64,000 nucleotides of DNA from Aquimarina sp. BL5 (GCF_003443675.1 NZ_CP031963.1:3247501-3311500); one strand, 5' to 3'. Numbered from the stretch's first letter, positions 7,405 to 17,538 are shown. Notes: a model not told the origin generated them from the letters alone. Program-made: numbers and translations.

Positions 7405-10400
7405 TTAATGTGTTGATGCATAACTACCATCTGCATTTTGATTCATTTCGGGTAGTTCATAAGATTTAGGATTGTATTTTATCGGTTTCATAATCGCGTA
7501 TTCATTTCCTATTGTAACGGTACCGTATTTGATTTGTTGTTCCCCCGAAACAGTTCCATTACCTTGATTTCCTCCTATATATACGTATTTTCCTAAAGAA
7601 GTATTTTTTCCTACAATAATTGCACAATGTGAATAATTCAATACTACTATTGCACCTACAAATGCTTCACATTCTTCGCCTTCTTTCCATCCTGTAAGTC
7701 CTGTTACCTCTTTATCGGAAGCTTTAGTGTTTCCTTCTGGAGCCCAATCGAAAGCATACCAATTAGATCCAGAATTTATATTTAGGTATCCAGCCTGCAC
7801 AAAACACCAATTCACGAAAGACGCACACCACGAAATTGAATGATCACCACTTTTTCTGCCTGGTTTGTGATATTGTACTATCTTTTCTTTTAAAGGTGAT
7901 TCTGTTTCATTTAAACCTTGATATTCTACAAACTCTTGATAAGCAAACTTAACCCAAGGGGCCAAATCGCTGGATTCTATATCTTGTCTGTTTTCATTAT
8001 TGATACATACAAAATCGTACTTGAAAATATTTCTTAAAAGACTATAGTATTTTCTACGTTCCGATTTTCCGTTTCCTCCTCCATTCACTAAAGTTGAAAT
8101 GTAATTGATATATTTATCGCCAAAAAGTGCTATTTCATTTAATGACTTCTTTTTTATCTCAGAATGTTTATTCCCTGCTTTCTTATAATTAGACCAGAAC
8201 CATCCAGCTGAATCCATCGCATATCCCAGATCATCAGAAATATATTCCTCATAATTATTACTTCGTAATTCTAATTGAATATCAGTCTTTCCTTTTAAGT
8301 CTCCCTCAGTATTTTTAGCAGCATATTTTAAATATTTGATTTGAGAATTTCGCCAAGTCAATTGCATAAAACCACGACCCTTATACTTTGGACCATCACC
8401 AATTAATGTGTTTCCCATGTTTTCGGCATCTCCATGCTGACCTGGGTTATAGCCTGATCCTGATGCAAACTCTAATCCAGTAGTAAATCGAGCAGATTCC
8501 CAATACAATTGAGCTATAAAATGCATTTTTTGCACACACTGATTAATTCCGTATTTATTTGTAGTCTTATTTAATTCTTCCGTTAACCTTTCAAAAGTTT
8601 TGTCTTCACTAGAAATAGTACAATTATTATGATCTAAGATATCATTACCAAACTTTTCACTTTTTCGAATTCTGGTAAATATATTTTTAAATTCCTCAGT
8701 AGTAAAATCTCTATTGCAATAACACTCCCCCTTATGTTGCTCAAACATCAACTTCATCTGATTGATAAAAGCCATAGGATGAAAGTGAAATACCTCTGGT
8801 GATGCAGGAAAAATACGTTCTGGTTTCGTAGGTGTATCGTTTTTAGTTTCTGCTGGTTTGGTCTCTACCGGTTTAGGTAGGGTAGCCGTAGTATCCGTAG
8901 TTACTGCTACCGGAATCCCCAATTCTTTTAAATCATCTTCAGAAACATCCCCCATCATATTTCTGTTGTTTTTCTTTTCTTTTTTGGGTTCGGGAGCGTC
9001 CGGTTGATATGGTTTACCAGCAGTATCATTCCAAAACATTAAATCTGTTACTTGTGTCTGCAAGCTACTAAGATACGTTTGTTTTTGGTTTTCCATTTCA
9101 TCAATTACTTCTTGCTCACGCTTATTTTGTTTGGCAAAGTTAATTTGTGCATTATAAAACGTTTCTACATCACCTTTTATTTGATTGTAATCATAACTCC
9201 ACTCACTTTTATGTTTAGCAACCACTCTACTCATTTCATAAAGCACCTCATTAACTCCCATAGCAAACCTAACTTCGTCAGCATTGATCAGATGGTCGTT
9301 GTCTATATTAAAGTTTTCCCATATTTTTTTAATAAACTCGCTTTTCGTTTTTGTATAATCTAGCGTGTCTTTTATTTCGTAAATATATTCGTCTCCTCCG
9401 TCTAAGATATTAAAGCCGAATTGCTCCCAATTGTAAGGGCTAAAGAATTTCTCATCTTCAAACTCCTCAATCTTTACCCAACCCGTTTGTGCGTTTTCAT
9501 TGTCGTTCCCCAGATACAAGTTATGGGTCTCTACTTGTCTATAATGAAAGTCTCCGTGCTCTTCGCCTATAATAATGTCTTTTTCTTTAGTTAACTTTAC
9601 TACTGTAGGTTTTTGTAGCGTAAAATCTACATCTTTTTTATTATCTGGCCTTGACATCCAGATGTCTGTTACATCTTTTATCAGACCAACTTCGTCATTA
9701 ACTTTAGGGGTATACCCTCTGTCTAATATATGATTTTGTACTTCTTGTTTTTCGTTAAACTCTGCTATATTGAATTCTACGATTCTATGGGTAGCATCTT
9801 TATTGGTAGCTTTTATCTTATCTCCTTTTTCATTACAGGCACCTTTCCATTTTAGTTCAAAACCCGATACATTAGGCAGTTTATTTTTAAAAAAAGCAAA
9901 CAGCGTATCTACATCCTCATGTACTTTAGGGTCTTTTCCTGTATTGTCAACTGGCAAGATTTTATAATTGGTTTCACTAATTTCAAATTTTTTATAGACC
10001 TCTACTGGCAGGATGGCTTGTATTACGTGTTCATTCTCGTGTATGATATTGGGTACAATATTTTTTTCTGTAGTTTCTTTGTAGACGTGGGTTACTCTTC
10101 TGTGGGTAGTACCTGATTTTCCTTCGGCATTGCACTTTAACCCCGGTTGTGTATAAAATAAAGGAGACATTGCTGCTTTATTTAATTTTCCTTCGAAGAT
10201 CGTATTCAATTTAGTAAAGCTATCTACCTTAGATGCTGTAACAGGATAATACCCTGTATTGATACCTCTTTTCTTTTGATTTGAGTTGGCACTTTTAACA
10301 TAGGTAGCGCCAACATCTACTAGTAATTGATGCGGAACAAACTTAAGTAGTTCTTTTTCCTTTTCTGCCTGGTATGTTTTTTTGGTAACATTTTTTCTTC

Positions 10401-12147
10401 CTACTTCTTTGATCTCATTCTTAGGCTGATCGACCTCATCATTGGGAATAAAATTCGATACACTAACTCTGGTATTGTCAGCTTCAACAAGTTTTATAGC
10501 GTTGATGACATAACTAGTAACACTTTCTTCTTTTCTAACACTCTTATATACTTTTGTGGGATTGCTCTCCACTGTAAACTCATAATTCTTAGATAAGTCC
10601 GAAAACGGAATCCAAAAATCATACTCCCACGGTTTTTCTTTTGATTCGTACCGAACTTTTACCAGCGTATTTTTTACATCTTCCATATAGATAAGCGTAT
10701 CTTTTTTGGAAATAGTACCATCGAATATTTTAGAGATATAGTCAAAATTTACAATGTCATAGACTATTTTTTTCCCTTTTGATTTTTCTTTATTTACAGA
10801 CAGCGCGCCCTTCTCTACAGTACGTTCTACGGTCGCTAGCATTTTTACTTTACAGAACTTATCGTTTCTAGCAATTACTTTTACAGGAGTTTTTGCTTTT
10901 ATAGTTGGGTTATTAGGGGCTTTTAGCGCTTTATAAATGGTAACATCTTCTGGTAATTTGTAGTATTGCTTTTTTTCCAGGGGTTTTTCTTCTTCGGAAT
11001 ATATATCGAAGGTATTGTTTAGAAATTTTTTGATCGTATCTTCATTATCAGGCGCCATAAATATTTCATGATGGCACACATAATAGTCTTCTTCAGCTTT
11101 TTTTTGTTTTAAACCGGTATGTCCTAATAGCTGTGTTGCTTTTACAGGGATATCACAAGCTACAATTTTATTCTTTTTAAATTTAGACTCATCAAGTGTA
11201 TGTACCGTAGTTAAGTGCTTGAGATTTACAAATTCATTGGTCCCTTTGATAGCAATAAATCCATTTTTTTCTGTACCTTCTGTTTGCAGGGGTTGGTTAC
11301 TTTCCAATACTTTTATAATTGGCGCATTGGGAGATGGATTGTTATATACCGGAATCCCCTCGATTTTAGAAGTATCTTTTTTGAAAGTGGCTTTATAGTT
11401 TGTTTTAGTGAGTTTTGTACTGATACCACTATTTACATTGGCGTAATAATCGGTACAATTCTCCCCATTTAAATCTTTAAATGGGGCTAGTTTTTTATAG
11501 GTACTTGTTTTGGTTTTCCCATTACGTTTGTAACTTATGACAATCGTATTTTCTTTCTTGGAGTCATCATCCAAAATAAATTCCGTATTAACGGGCAATA
11601 CTACTTCGGTATCTTTTAGTTTTTTGAATTTTTTAGTTTGTTCATTCTGTTCAAATTGATAGACTCCTAAACCTTTTACTTTTTGGTCTTTACCTGTTTG
11701 GTATTCCTTTTTTGCTAGAAAAGGCGGAAGCTTAACATTTTTGGGTGTATTTTTTTGCTTATAGGCATTAATAGGCAATAAATGATTATAGAGACTATAA
11801 AATGTTACATTTTCTGTTTTCTTTTCTGTAGTCTCATTTTCTTTTCCTTTATTGTTTACCACATGTTTTACGAGTTCAAAATCGTGTTGAATAATCATAA
11901 AACAATTTGAGTACTTACATACACTCTGGGTGTCTGTCCCTTCGTTTTTTACAAGTTCTTTATACTTTTCTTCAAATCGATATGCTATAATTCTTCCATC
12001 TGCAATAGCTTTAATGGGAGTATCCTTTCCTTCTATATGAATACCACCATGCCAAGTATTGTTATCACCAATTAAGAAGTTGCCAAATTGATTATTGAAA
12101 TCAAATTTTTTTTCTTCTAGAAAGTCTGCGGGAAATGTAATCTTCAT
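7405..12147 (-). CDS. Large T6SS cargo effector: M23-like, GH19 and CHAP/NlpC-like domains
   Basis: The 1580-aa product has no signal peptide, as expected for a T6SS cargo. Residues ~25-130 look like an M23/LytM metallopeptidase domain (WHGGIHIEG at 32-40, then IIQHDFE and LYNHLLP), with the usual metal-binding Asp replaced by His37. A long middle region (~130-1100) has SH3-like and beta-rich stretches. Residues ~1120-1400 match GH19 chitinase/lysozyme: QLYWESARF (catalytic Glu), GLEF, GRGFMQLTW. Residues ~1420-1560 are a CHAP/NlpC-like amidase (TIGR02594-like): WCASFVNWC gives Cys, SHCAIIVG gives His, GGNQGN follows. It probably attacks peptidoglycan in rival cells. It lies 12 bp after the PAAR gene and is followed by lipoprotein immunity candidates. 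Confidence 0.85.
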   Translation of the reverse strand: MKITFPADFLEEKKFDFNNQFGNFLIGDNNTWHGGIHIEGKDTPIKAIADGRIIAYRFEEKYKELVKNEGTDTQSVCKYSNCFMIIQHDFELVKHVVNNKGKENETTEKKTENVTFYSLYNHLLPINAYKQKNTPKNVKLPPFLAKKEYQTGKDQKVKGLGVYQFEQNEQTKKFKKLKDTEVVLPVNTEFILDDDSKKENTIVISYKRNGKTKTSTYKKLAPFKDLNGENCTDYYANVNSGISTKLTKTNYKATFKKDTSKIEGIPVYNNPSPNAPIIKVLESNQPLQTEGTEKNGFIAIKGTNEFVNLKHLTTVHTLDESKFKKNKIVACDIPVKATQLLGHTGLKQKKAEEDYYVCHHEIFMAPDNEDTIKKFLNNTFDIYSEEEKPLEKKQYYKLPEDVTIYKALKAPNNPTIKAKTPVKVIARNDKFCKVKMLATVERTVEKGALSVNKEKSKGKKIVYDIVNFDYISKIFDGTISKKDTLIYMEDVKNTLVKVRYESKEKPWEYDFWIPFSDLSKNYEFTVESNPTKVYKSVRKEESVTSYVINAIKLVEADNTRVSVSNFIPNDEVDQPKNEIKEVGRKNVTKKTYQAEKEKELLKFVPHQLLVDVGATYVKSANSNQKKRGINTGYYPVTASKVDSFTKLNTIFEGKLNKAAMSPLFYTQPGLKCNAEGKSGTTHRRVTHVYKETTEKNIVPNIIHENEHVIQAILPVEVYKKFEISETNYKILPVDNTGKDPKVHEDVDTLFAFFKNKLPNVSGFELKWKGACNEKGDKIKATNKDATHRIVEFNIAEFNEKQEVQNHILDRGYTPKVNDEVGLIKDVTDIWMSRPDNKKDVDFTLQKPTVVKLTKEKDIIIGEEHGDFHYRQVETHNLYLGNDNENAQTGWVKIEEFEDEKFFSPYNWEQFGFNILDGGDEYIYEIKDTLDYTKTKSEFIKKIWENFNIDNDHLINADEVRFAMGVNEVLYEMSRVVAKHKSEWSYDYNQIKGDVETFYNAQINFAKQNKREQEVIDEMENQKQTYLSSLQTQVTDLMFWNDTAGKPYQPDAPEPKKEKKNNRNMMGDVSEDDLKELGIPVAVTTDTTATLPKPVETKPAETKNDTPTKPERIFPASPEVFHFHPMAFINQMKLMFEQHKGECYCNRDFTTEEFKNIFTRIRKSEKFGNDILDHNNCTISSEDKTFERLTEELNKTTNKYGINQCVQKMHFIAQLYWESARFTTGLEFASGSGYNPGQHGDAENMGNTLIGDGPKYKGRGFMQLTWRNSQIKYLKYAAKNTEGDLKGKTDIQLELRSNNYEEYISDDLGYAMDSAGWFWSNYKKAGNKHSEIKKKSLNEIALFGDKYINYISTLVNGGGNGKSERRKYYSLLRNIFKYDFVCINNENRQDIESSDLAPWVKFAYQEFVEYQGLNETESPLKEKIVQYHKPGRKSGDHSISWCASFVNWCFVQAGYLNINSGSNWYAFDWAPEGNTKASDKEVTGLTGWKEGEECEAFVGAIVVLNYSHCAIIVGKNTSLGKYVYIGGNQGNGTVSGEQQIKYGTVTIGNEYAIMKPIKYNPKSYELPEMNQNADGSYASTH

Positions 12148-12159
12148 AGCAATTTTTGA

Positions 12160-12648
12160 TTAAAAACTCACATTAAATTCAGATAGATAGCCGTTTTGTT
12201 CTTCGCTCTTTTTCTTAAGTTCTTCCTGATTGGCTTGTGCTTCTTTTAAAGATCTCCCGGATACAGATGCCAATACTTTAAGCATAGGACTGATCTTAGG
12301 AAATGGAATTTCCTGTAATGGCATTACAGCTGTAGGAGCTGCTGGTCCTGTGCCTATAAGTACTGTGGGTTCTCCTACCGTGATCGATCCACCGTGAGCT
12401 GTCATACTGCCTACAGTAGCCGCTGGTTTTCCTCCAATAAGTACAGTAGCTTCTCCTTGTGCAATGGTATCAGGCGGTCCTGCACAAATGCACATATCAC
12501 CCATGACTGCGGCTGGTTTATTACCTATTAACACCGTAGGTACTCCGGGTCCTGATATAGGTCCTCCTACATGTGGCGGTGGCGGTGTCCCCGGATTAAC
12601 CATCGGGCACACATGCATACTTCCTATAGTTGCTGCTGGTCCTGGCAT
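12160..12648 (-). CDS. PAAR-domain T6SS spike-tip protein
   Basis: The 162-aa product starts MPGPAATIGSMHVCPMVNPG and shows the repeated PAAR pattern (GVPTVLIGNKPAAVMGDMC, then ATVLIGGKPAATVGSM, then PTVLIGTGPAAP). It fills residues 1-110, followed by a ~50-residue helical, lysine/glutamate-rich tail. PAAR proteins cap the VgrG trimer and help attach cargo. The gene is 6 bp after vgrG and 12 bp before the effector, so the three should be co-expressed and load together. The tail may be an adaptor contact for the cargo (inference). Confidence 0.93.
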   Translation of the reverse strand: MPGPAATIGSMHVCPMVNPGTPPPPHVGGPISGPGVPTVLIGNKPAAVMGDMCICAGPPDTIAQGEATVLIGGKPAATVGSMTAHGGSITVGEPTVLIGTGPAAPTAVMPLQEIPFPKISPMLKVLASVSGRSLKEAQANQEELKKKSEEQNGYLSEFNVSF

Positions 12649-12654
12649 ATCGTA

Positions 12655-14469
12655 TTAATTAAGTTTTAATAATGCTCCGGATACTTCTGTAATCGCCTTA
12701 CCAGTCACTTTGGTCTGTGTCCCATTAACTTCTGCTCCTACTTGTCCTTCTACAATGGTGTTTAACCCTTTTACAGTAGCATCTGTAGTTGCTTCTACAG
12801 CTACAGCTCCCCTACTTTTTACACTAGTGTCTCCTGTAGATTGAATCACTACATTACCTTCTGCTAACGCGGAGAGATCTGATTGCGCTGCAATTTCTAC
12901 ATTTTCTTGAGCTCCGATATTGATATTTTCTTCTGCAGTGATATTAATATTTTTTGCAGTGATGTCTATAGTCTCTGTAGCGTTGATCGTTAATGATTTC
13001 TCTTGTGTATCAAACGTAATGATACTGCCCTCATTATCATAGATATTGATCTTCTCTTCGCCATCGGTATCATTAAGCTCTATCGTATGACCGCTACGCG
13101 TGCGAATGGCCTTAATATCATTGTTGTCTGTTTTCCACTCTTCGGGTTTGGCGTTACCGTGATATAGGGTTCCCATCACAAATGGACGTTCCGCATTACC
13201 TCCTTCAAAATTTACGATAACTTCTTCTCCTATCTCAGGGATAAAATGAAATCCTTTATCCTGTCCTCCATGGGGCGTCATCATGCGTAACCAGGGCGTT
13301 GTCTCACCAAGTGGTTTTTGCCATGGAAATTCTACACGCACTCTGCTTAACCCTTCTTCATCTACATTTTCGGTAACTACGGCTAGCTGGATATCACTTT
13401 TAGGGTATCTGGTCATATCTGCATTAGGATATACCTGTAAACTGGCATCTATAGCCTCAAATGTATTTTTATAACGTCCTCCCTCGGTATTGGTATGGGT
13501 AATTTTAATAATACGATACGACCCGAATCCTGCTACTTTGATGATTTCTCCCAAATTAACTCCTGGATTATCGCTAATTCCTCTTGCAACTACTTGCTTA
13601 GAAGCCCTAGCCTGAGTGTGATCGGTTACTTGCTGATCGAATCTGGCCTTAAGCGCGGAATCATTAAAGGGCGCATGTACTAATTCTCGTTCATTACTAA
13701 ACAATTCCTGAGACTTACCATTCATAAAACCATGGTATCCCTCTGCAGAGAGATCAATATCACTACTTTTTTTCTCGTGGTGTTCATCGGTTAGATAATC
13801 ACGCGTACTATGGTTATAAACATTAGCTACAGGTTTCATAAATACCGAAAGCTCCTGTAAGTCGGTACCGTATTGTAACTCAATTTCTTCATCTCCTGGA
13901 CTACCAAACACTAGTCCTTTTCCATCATCATAGAACCATTGATTATAGTATGCTGCCAATCGACTGGCAAAACTAAACGCACTCTGATTATGTTGCACAG
14001 CATAGTGTATGTTTTCCGTATAGGTTGGATCGATAGTAAGCTCCAACTTGGATCTGTCATACCCGTTAAAGGTGTTATCCAAAATTTCAGAAAGACTCTT
14101 ATCGCAGAAAGATGCATAATGGTTGCCATCTTCTGCCAGAATACTAGTGCTATTGGCATGGATCGTAATTAAATCTCCTTTAGACTGATGAAAAGCTTTT
14201 ATGGCTTCTAGTCCGGTAACTACCCCCTTAAATTCTAACTCTTTATACTCATTGTATCCGTGAGCGGCATTAATCTTGATGGTTATAACACAACCTAAAT
14301 AGTCTTTACTTTCACCAACTAATTCATCTGATAATGATTCTATCACATCGGTTCTACAAACTAATCTAAGGGCGTGATGAGCATCGATTTGCTGATCGAG
14401 CTGTAAACTTACATAGGAGGGAATTTGATTTCCATCAATGAAAATTTGTGTGGTGGTTTGTAATGCCAT
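12655..14469 (-). CDS. vgrG: VgrG-type T6SS spike protein (TssI)
   Basis: The 604-aa product has the gp27-like N-terminal half (SLQLDQQIDAHHALRLVCRT, LEFKGVVTGLEAI, IHYAVQHNQSAFSFASRLA). The gp5-like OB domain follows (about 365-450: VRVEFPWQKPLGETTPWLRM, FHFIPEIGEEVIVNFEGGNA). The C-terminal beta-helix is made of short T/I-rich repeats (ITAKNINITAEENINIGAQE). This is the Bacteroidota T6SS-iii VgrG type. The protein ends without an extra effector domain, so the cargo is delivered through the PAAR gene that follows. No sheath, tube or baseplate gene is in the window, so this is a satellite vgrG island. Confidence 0.93.
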   Translation of the reverse strand: MALQTTTQIFIDGNQIPSYVSLQLDQQIDAHHALRLVCRTDVIESLSDELVGESKDYLGCVITIKINAAHGYNEYKELEFKGVVTGLEAIKAFHQSKGDLITIHANSTSILAEDGNHYASFCDKSLSEILDNTFNGYDRSKLELTIDPTYTENIHYAVQHNQSAFSFASRLAAYYNQWFYDDGKGLVFGSPGDEEIELQYGTDLQELSVFMKPVANVYNHSTRDYLTDEHHEKKSSDIDLSAEGYHGFMNGKSQELFSNERELVHAPFNDSALKARFDQQVTDHTQARASKQVVARGISDNPGVNLGEIIKVAGFGSYRIIKITHTNTEGGRYKNTFEAIDASLQVYPNADMTRYPKSDIQLAVVTENVDEEGLSRVRVEFPWQKPLGETTPWLRMMTPHGGQDKGFHFIPEIGEEVIVNFEGGNAERPFVMGTLYHGNAKPEEWKTDNNDIKAIRTRSGHTIELNDTDGEEKINIYDNEGSIITFDTQEKSLTINATETIDITAKNINITAEENINIGAQENVEIAAQSDLSALAEGNVVIQSTGDTSVKSRGAVAVEATTDATVKGLNTIVEGQVGAEVNGTQTKVTGKAITEVSGALLKLN

Positions 14470-14990
14470 AAATAGGTTTATTTTGAGGGTAATTTAGTTA
14501 ACTCTTTCTTAAAAAAAACAAAAATTGTTTTTGAAAAGGACTGCAAACATACATTTATATTACACTCTAAACAAGTCCAAAAGAGGCATTATCCCCTGAT
14601 AAACAGTATGTTTTCGACAAAAAGACAGCAACTCTCGTCAAATAACCACTTTTCGTATCAGTAATTTATAGTTCACCCTCTGTTATACAATTTTACTAGC
14701 CTTCAAATTACTGATTGAATGTTATTTACGTAAGAAAACTCTCCTTACAACTAGTCATTAACAATCTATAGTACATGTATTAGTGTCAATTTTAGTAAAA
14801 TGTTACCCACTAATAACTAGTTTTTTTGAATTTATACAATCCAAAAGAGTTACTTATCCCTAAATGAGATCGTGATAACGATTGGTGAGATAGTCTTAGG
14901 AGTTCGAAGATGTTATCTAAATAGTAGTTTTTCTTGTTATTTCCACTCATCTAGGTAGAATAGAATGGTGAAGCCCTTATGGAATAAGAA
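14470..14990. other. Intergenic stretch without recognisable gene
   Basis: This AT-rich stretch of about 520 bases upstream of vgrG has stop codons in all frames and no repeat or RNA gene I can identify. It presumably carries the vgrG operon promoter near its left end, but no convincing TAnnTTTG box stands close to the vgrG start. Confidence 0.5.
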
Positions 14991-15022
14991 AAAGGTATTG
15001 ATTATATAACCAATACCTTTAC
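14991..15022 (-). terminator. Rho-independent terminator of the 204-aa lipoprotein gene
   Basis: GGTATTG (14994-15000) pairs with CAATACC (15011-15017) across a ten-base loop. Read on the minus strand the stem is followed by a run of T. It lies about 45 bases beyond the stop codon at 15064. Confidence 0.7.
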
Positions 15023-15063
15023 AATTTCATATAAAACCCAATTAACATAATTGGTACACTGTA

Positions 15064-15678
15064 TTATTTCACAGCCAATCTTTTGATAGAATTTTCAAAA
15101 TCTACATTCTCAAGATTACTTATCAGTAGTCCAATACCACCTGTTTTAGAGGCAACAATGTACTCTGCCTGATATTTCTTTTCCATTTTATACCCTTTAA
15201 GGTATTTTAACTTCACAATTTTAGAAGTCGGGGTAAAGAAAAATCTTCCGTGGATTCTTTTATAACGTACTTCCTGAGTATTTGCTTCATCTTTTAGTTG
15301 TCTACTTAATGCTTCTACAACTGTAGCCGCTCTGTGTTCATCTAATTGATAGAAGTCGCATGCATAAATAAATACATAATTTTCTACATTTTTCTCATCA
15401 ACGAACAACTGAAAATCAACATTTTTATCTTCAATTTTTTTCAATTCCTCTAAAGCAATCTTTTTAAACTTAGGGCTATCGGTTAGAGAATCTAAACGAA
15501 CCTTAAATTGATCAGGACTTGTTTTTTCATACCCCTTGGTAAGCATTATCGTATTCTTACGAAACTCGATTGTGTTCTTCTTAGAGAAATTTGTAAACTT
15601 GGATTTCTGCTTTCCATCTGTGAAGTATTGACATCCAGTCAGAAGGATTACAGTTAACAATAGTAAAATTTTTTTCAT
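15064..15678 (-). CDS. Lipoprotein, unknown function
   Basis: The 204-aa product opens with a lipoprotein signal (LLLLTVILLTGCQY, Cys at about 16). A lysine-rich mixed alpha/beta domain follows (SLTDSPKFKKIALEELKK, VVEALSRQLKDEANT, LKYLKGYKMEKKYQAEYIVA). I do not recognise the family. It has its own terminator downstream and is separated from the heme operon by ~160 bp, so it is probably a single-gene unit. Confidence 0.75.
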   Translation of the reverse strand: MKKILLLLTVILLTGCQYFTDGKQKSKFTNFSKKNTIEFRKNTIMLTKGYEKTSPDQFKVRLDSLTDSPKFKKIALEELKKIEDKNVDFQLFVDEKNVENYVFIYACDFYQLDEHRAATVVEALSRQLKDEANTQEVRYKRIHGRFFFTPTSKIVKLKYLKGYKMEKKYQAEYIVASKTGGIGLLISNLENVDFENSIKRLAVK

Positions 15679-15840
15679 AGGGTTCTGGGTGTTAATTGGT
15701 TAAAAATTTATTCAATAAGCCCCATAAGTGTGCGCAAGTTAATAAAAAAAACCACACAAACAACCTTTTGTCCTGATTTTTATGCATTTAATCCGATTGA
15801 ATTTGAATATAACCCGGTTTTTATCTGTTTTTCGGTAGGA

Positions 15841-16743
15841 TTACACCCACTCTTTCGGGTTCTTTAAAATTTCTAGTAATCGTTCTTCTTCAGATCCTGA
15901 TGCTGGATGATGATCATAGCGCCATTGTACTTGTGGCGGTAAACTCATTAGAATACTCTCAATTCTTCCGTTTGTTTTTAATCCAAACAATGTTCCTTTA
16001 TCGTGCACCAAATTAAACTCTACATACCTACCACGACGAATTTCTTGCCAATCTTTTTGTATATCAGTATACTTACTGTCTTTTCTTCGCTCTACAATAG
16101 GAACATACGCCTGTAAAAAACTATTCCCCACTTCTGTTACAAAATCATACCAATTTTGCATAGTCATCGCCTCCGTTTTCTTACAATAGTCAAAAAACAA
16201 ACCTCCTACTCCACGACCTTCTCCTCGATGGGCATTATAAAAATATTCATCACATTTCTTTTTATACAAAGGATAAAAATCAGCATTATGTCTATCACAA
16301 GATGCTTTACATACTTCATGAAAGTGTCGCGCATCCTCATCAAACAAATAGTAAGGCGTGAGATCCTGTCCACCACCAAACCAACTATCCACAACCGCAC
16401 CTTCTTTATCATACATCTCAAAATATCTCCAATTGGCGTGTACTGTTGGCACCATTGGGCTTTTAGGATGCAACACTAGTGATAATCCACAGGCAAAAAA
16501 ATCCACATCTCCTACATTAAAATAACTCTGCATCGCCTTTGGTAATTTACCATGAACCCCAGAGATATTAACGCCTCCTTTTTCGAAAACCGCTCCATTT
16601 TCGATGACTCGTGTGCGGCCACCACCACCTTCAGGGCGTTTCCAGATGTCTTCTTTAAATTTGGCTTGACCATCGATCTCTTCCAGTCCTGAGGTAATCG
16701 TGTCTTGTAAATCTTGTATGTATTGATAAAATTTTTCTTTCAT
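15841..16743 (-). CDS. hemF: Oxygen-dependent coproporphyrinogen III oxidase
   Basis: The 300-aa product has the standard HemF length. It catalyses the O2-dependent oxidative decarboxylation of coproporphyrinogen III to protoporphyrinogen IX. Family signatures visible in order: GGGGRTRVIENGAVFEKGGV, VPTVHANWRYFE, DSWFGGGQDLTPYY, HRGEGRGVGGLFFDY and GRYVEFNLVHDKGTLFGLK. It is the last gene of the hemA-C-D-E-x-y-F operon, 3 bp after the EI24-like gene. Its use implies aerobic heme synthesis; no hemN is seen in the window. Confidence 0.97.
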   Translation of the reverse strand: MKEKFYQYIQDLQDTITSGLEEIDGQAKFKEDIWKRPEGGGGRTRVIENGAVFEKGGVNISGVHGKLPKAMQSYFNVGDVDFFACGLSLVLHPKSPMVPTVHANWRYFEMYDKEGAVVDSWFGGGQDLTPYYLFDEDARHFHEVCKASCDRHNADFYPLYKKKCDEYFYNAHRGEGRGVGGLFFDYCKKTEAMTMQNWYDFVTEVGNSFLQAYVPIVERRKDSKYTDIQKDWQEIRRGRYVEFNLVHDKGTLFGLKTNGRIESILMSLPPQVQWRYDHHPASGSEEERLLEILKNPKEWV

Positions 16744-16746
16744 GTC

Positions 16747-17538
16747 TTATGCTTCGATTTTAGAAATCGTATCAGAACCTTTTACTTCGATCAATCCTTT
16801 TTCATTCAGAATTCTAACCGTTTCTGTAGAAGCTGCAACTACAGATATTGGAAGTACTATAATAAACCCAATAATAGGAATTAATAAAACTAACATAAAT
16901 ACAATTCCATTACCAATAGCAGTTCCTCTATGCTTTCTTACAAACTGAACACTTTCTTTATACTTAAAATGACGTTCCATAGTATAATCCATATTCCCAA
17001 AACCTACATAATATGCTTGTATAGCAAATATCAATATAGTAGCAATAATTCCAACTATCGGTATAAGGCTTAAAATTAACAAAGGAATGATAAAAAGTAA
17101 TTCTCTGAAAAGGTTTCTTACGTTTATACGAATACCACGCATTAATTGTTCTCTAAATGAAGTATTGCGATGTTGATGATCTTGATGCTGGTCTCCCAAA
17201 AGATGTACCTCTACTTTTTCTGAAACCGGACTCATAAATGGAGCCGACAGCGCCATTATAATATGCTTATACAGCACTAATCCTATTGCTAGTATCAATA
17301 GAATACTAAAATACTTACTAATAACAGCAAATGTTTCTGATCCCCAATCCCAAACCCACGCTTTGGCTATAATAGTTCCTAATGGGTCTGATAAAAACCA
17401 GGCCGAAGCCATAAATAGAATTCCGGTTAAAAAACTAATTAGAATCGGAACCGCAAAATACTTCCATAACCCTAGTTTAGAAATTAAAGCGAAACCTCCA
17501 AAATATGCTTTAATACCATTAATGATGTTCTTGATCAT
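16747..17538 (-). CDS. EI24/CysZ-like integral membrane protein
   Basis: The 263-aa product has about four long hydrophobic segments (FAVPILISFLTGILFMASAW, ISKYFSILLILAIGLVLYK, LLFIIPLLILSLIPIVGIIA, GIVFMLVLLIPIIGFIIV) and the EI24-family motif GFGNMDYTMERHFKYKESVQ. CysZ in Gammaproteobacteria is a sulfate channel; in Bacteroidota the EI24 protein's substrate is not known to me. It stands 3 bp upstream of hemF inside the heme operon, which hints at a linked job such as membrane handling of a precursor (inference only). Confidence 0.88.
   Translation of the reverse strand: MIKNIINGIKAYFGGFALISKLGLWKYFAVPILISFLTGILFMASAWFLSDPLGTIIAKAWVWDWGSETFAVISKYFSILLILAIGLVLYKHIIMALSAPFMSPVSEKVEVHLLGDQHQDHQHRNTSFREQLMRGIRINVRNLFRELLFIIPLLILSLIPIVGIIATILIFAIQAYYVGFGNMDYTMERHFKYKESVQFVRKHRGTAIGNGIVFMLVLLIPIIGFIIVLPISVVAASTETVRILNEKGLIEVKGSDTISKIEA

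Noticed and set aside
9052..9363. Plus-strand ORFs inside the giant effector gene
   Set aside because: They are antisense shadows of the effector, with hydrophobic low-complexity translations and no start context or homology.
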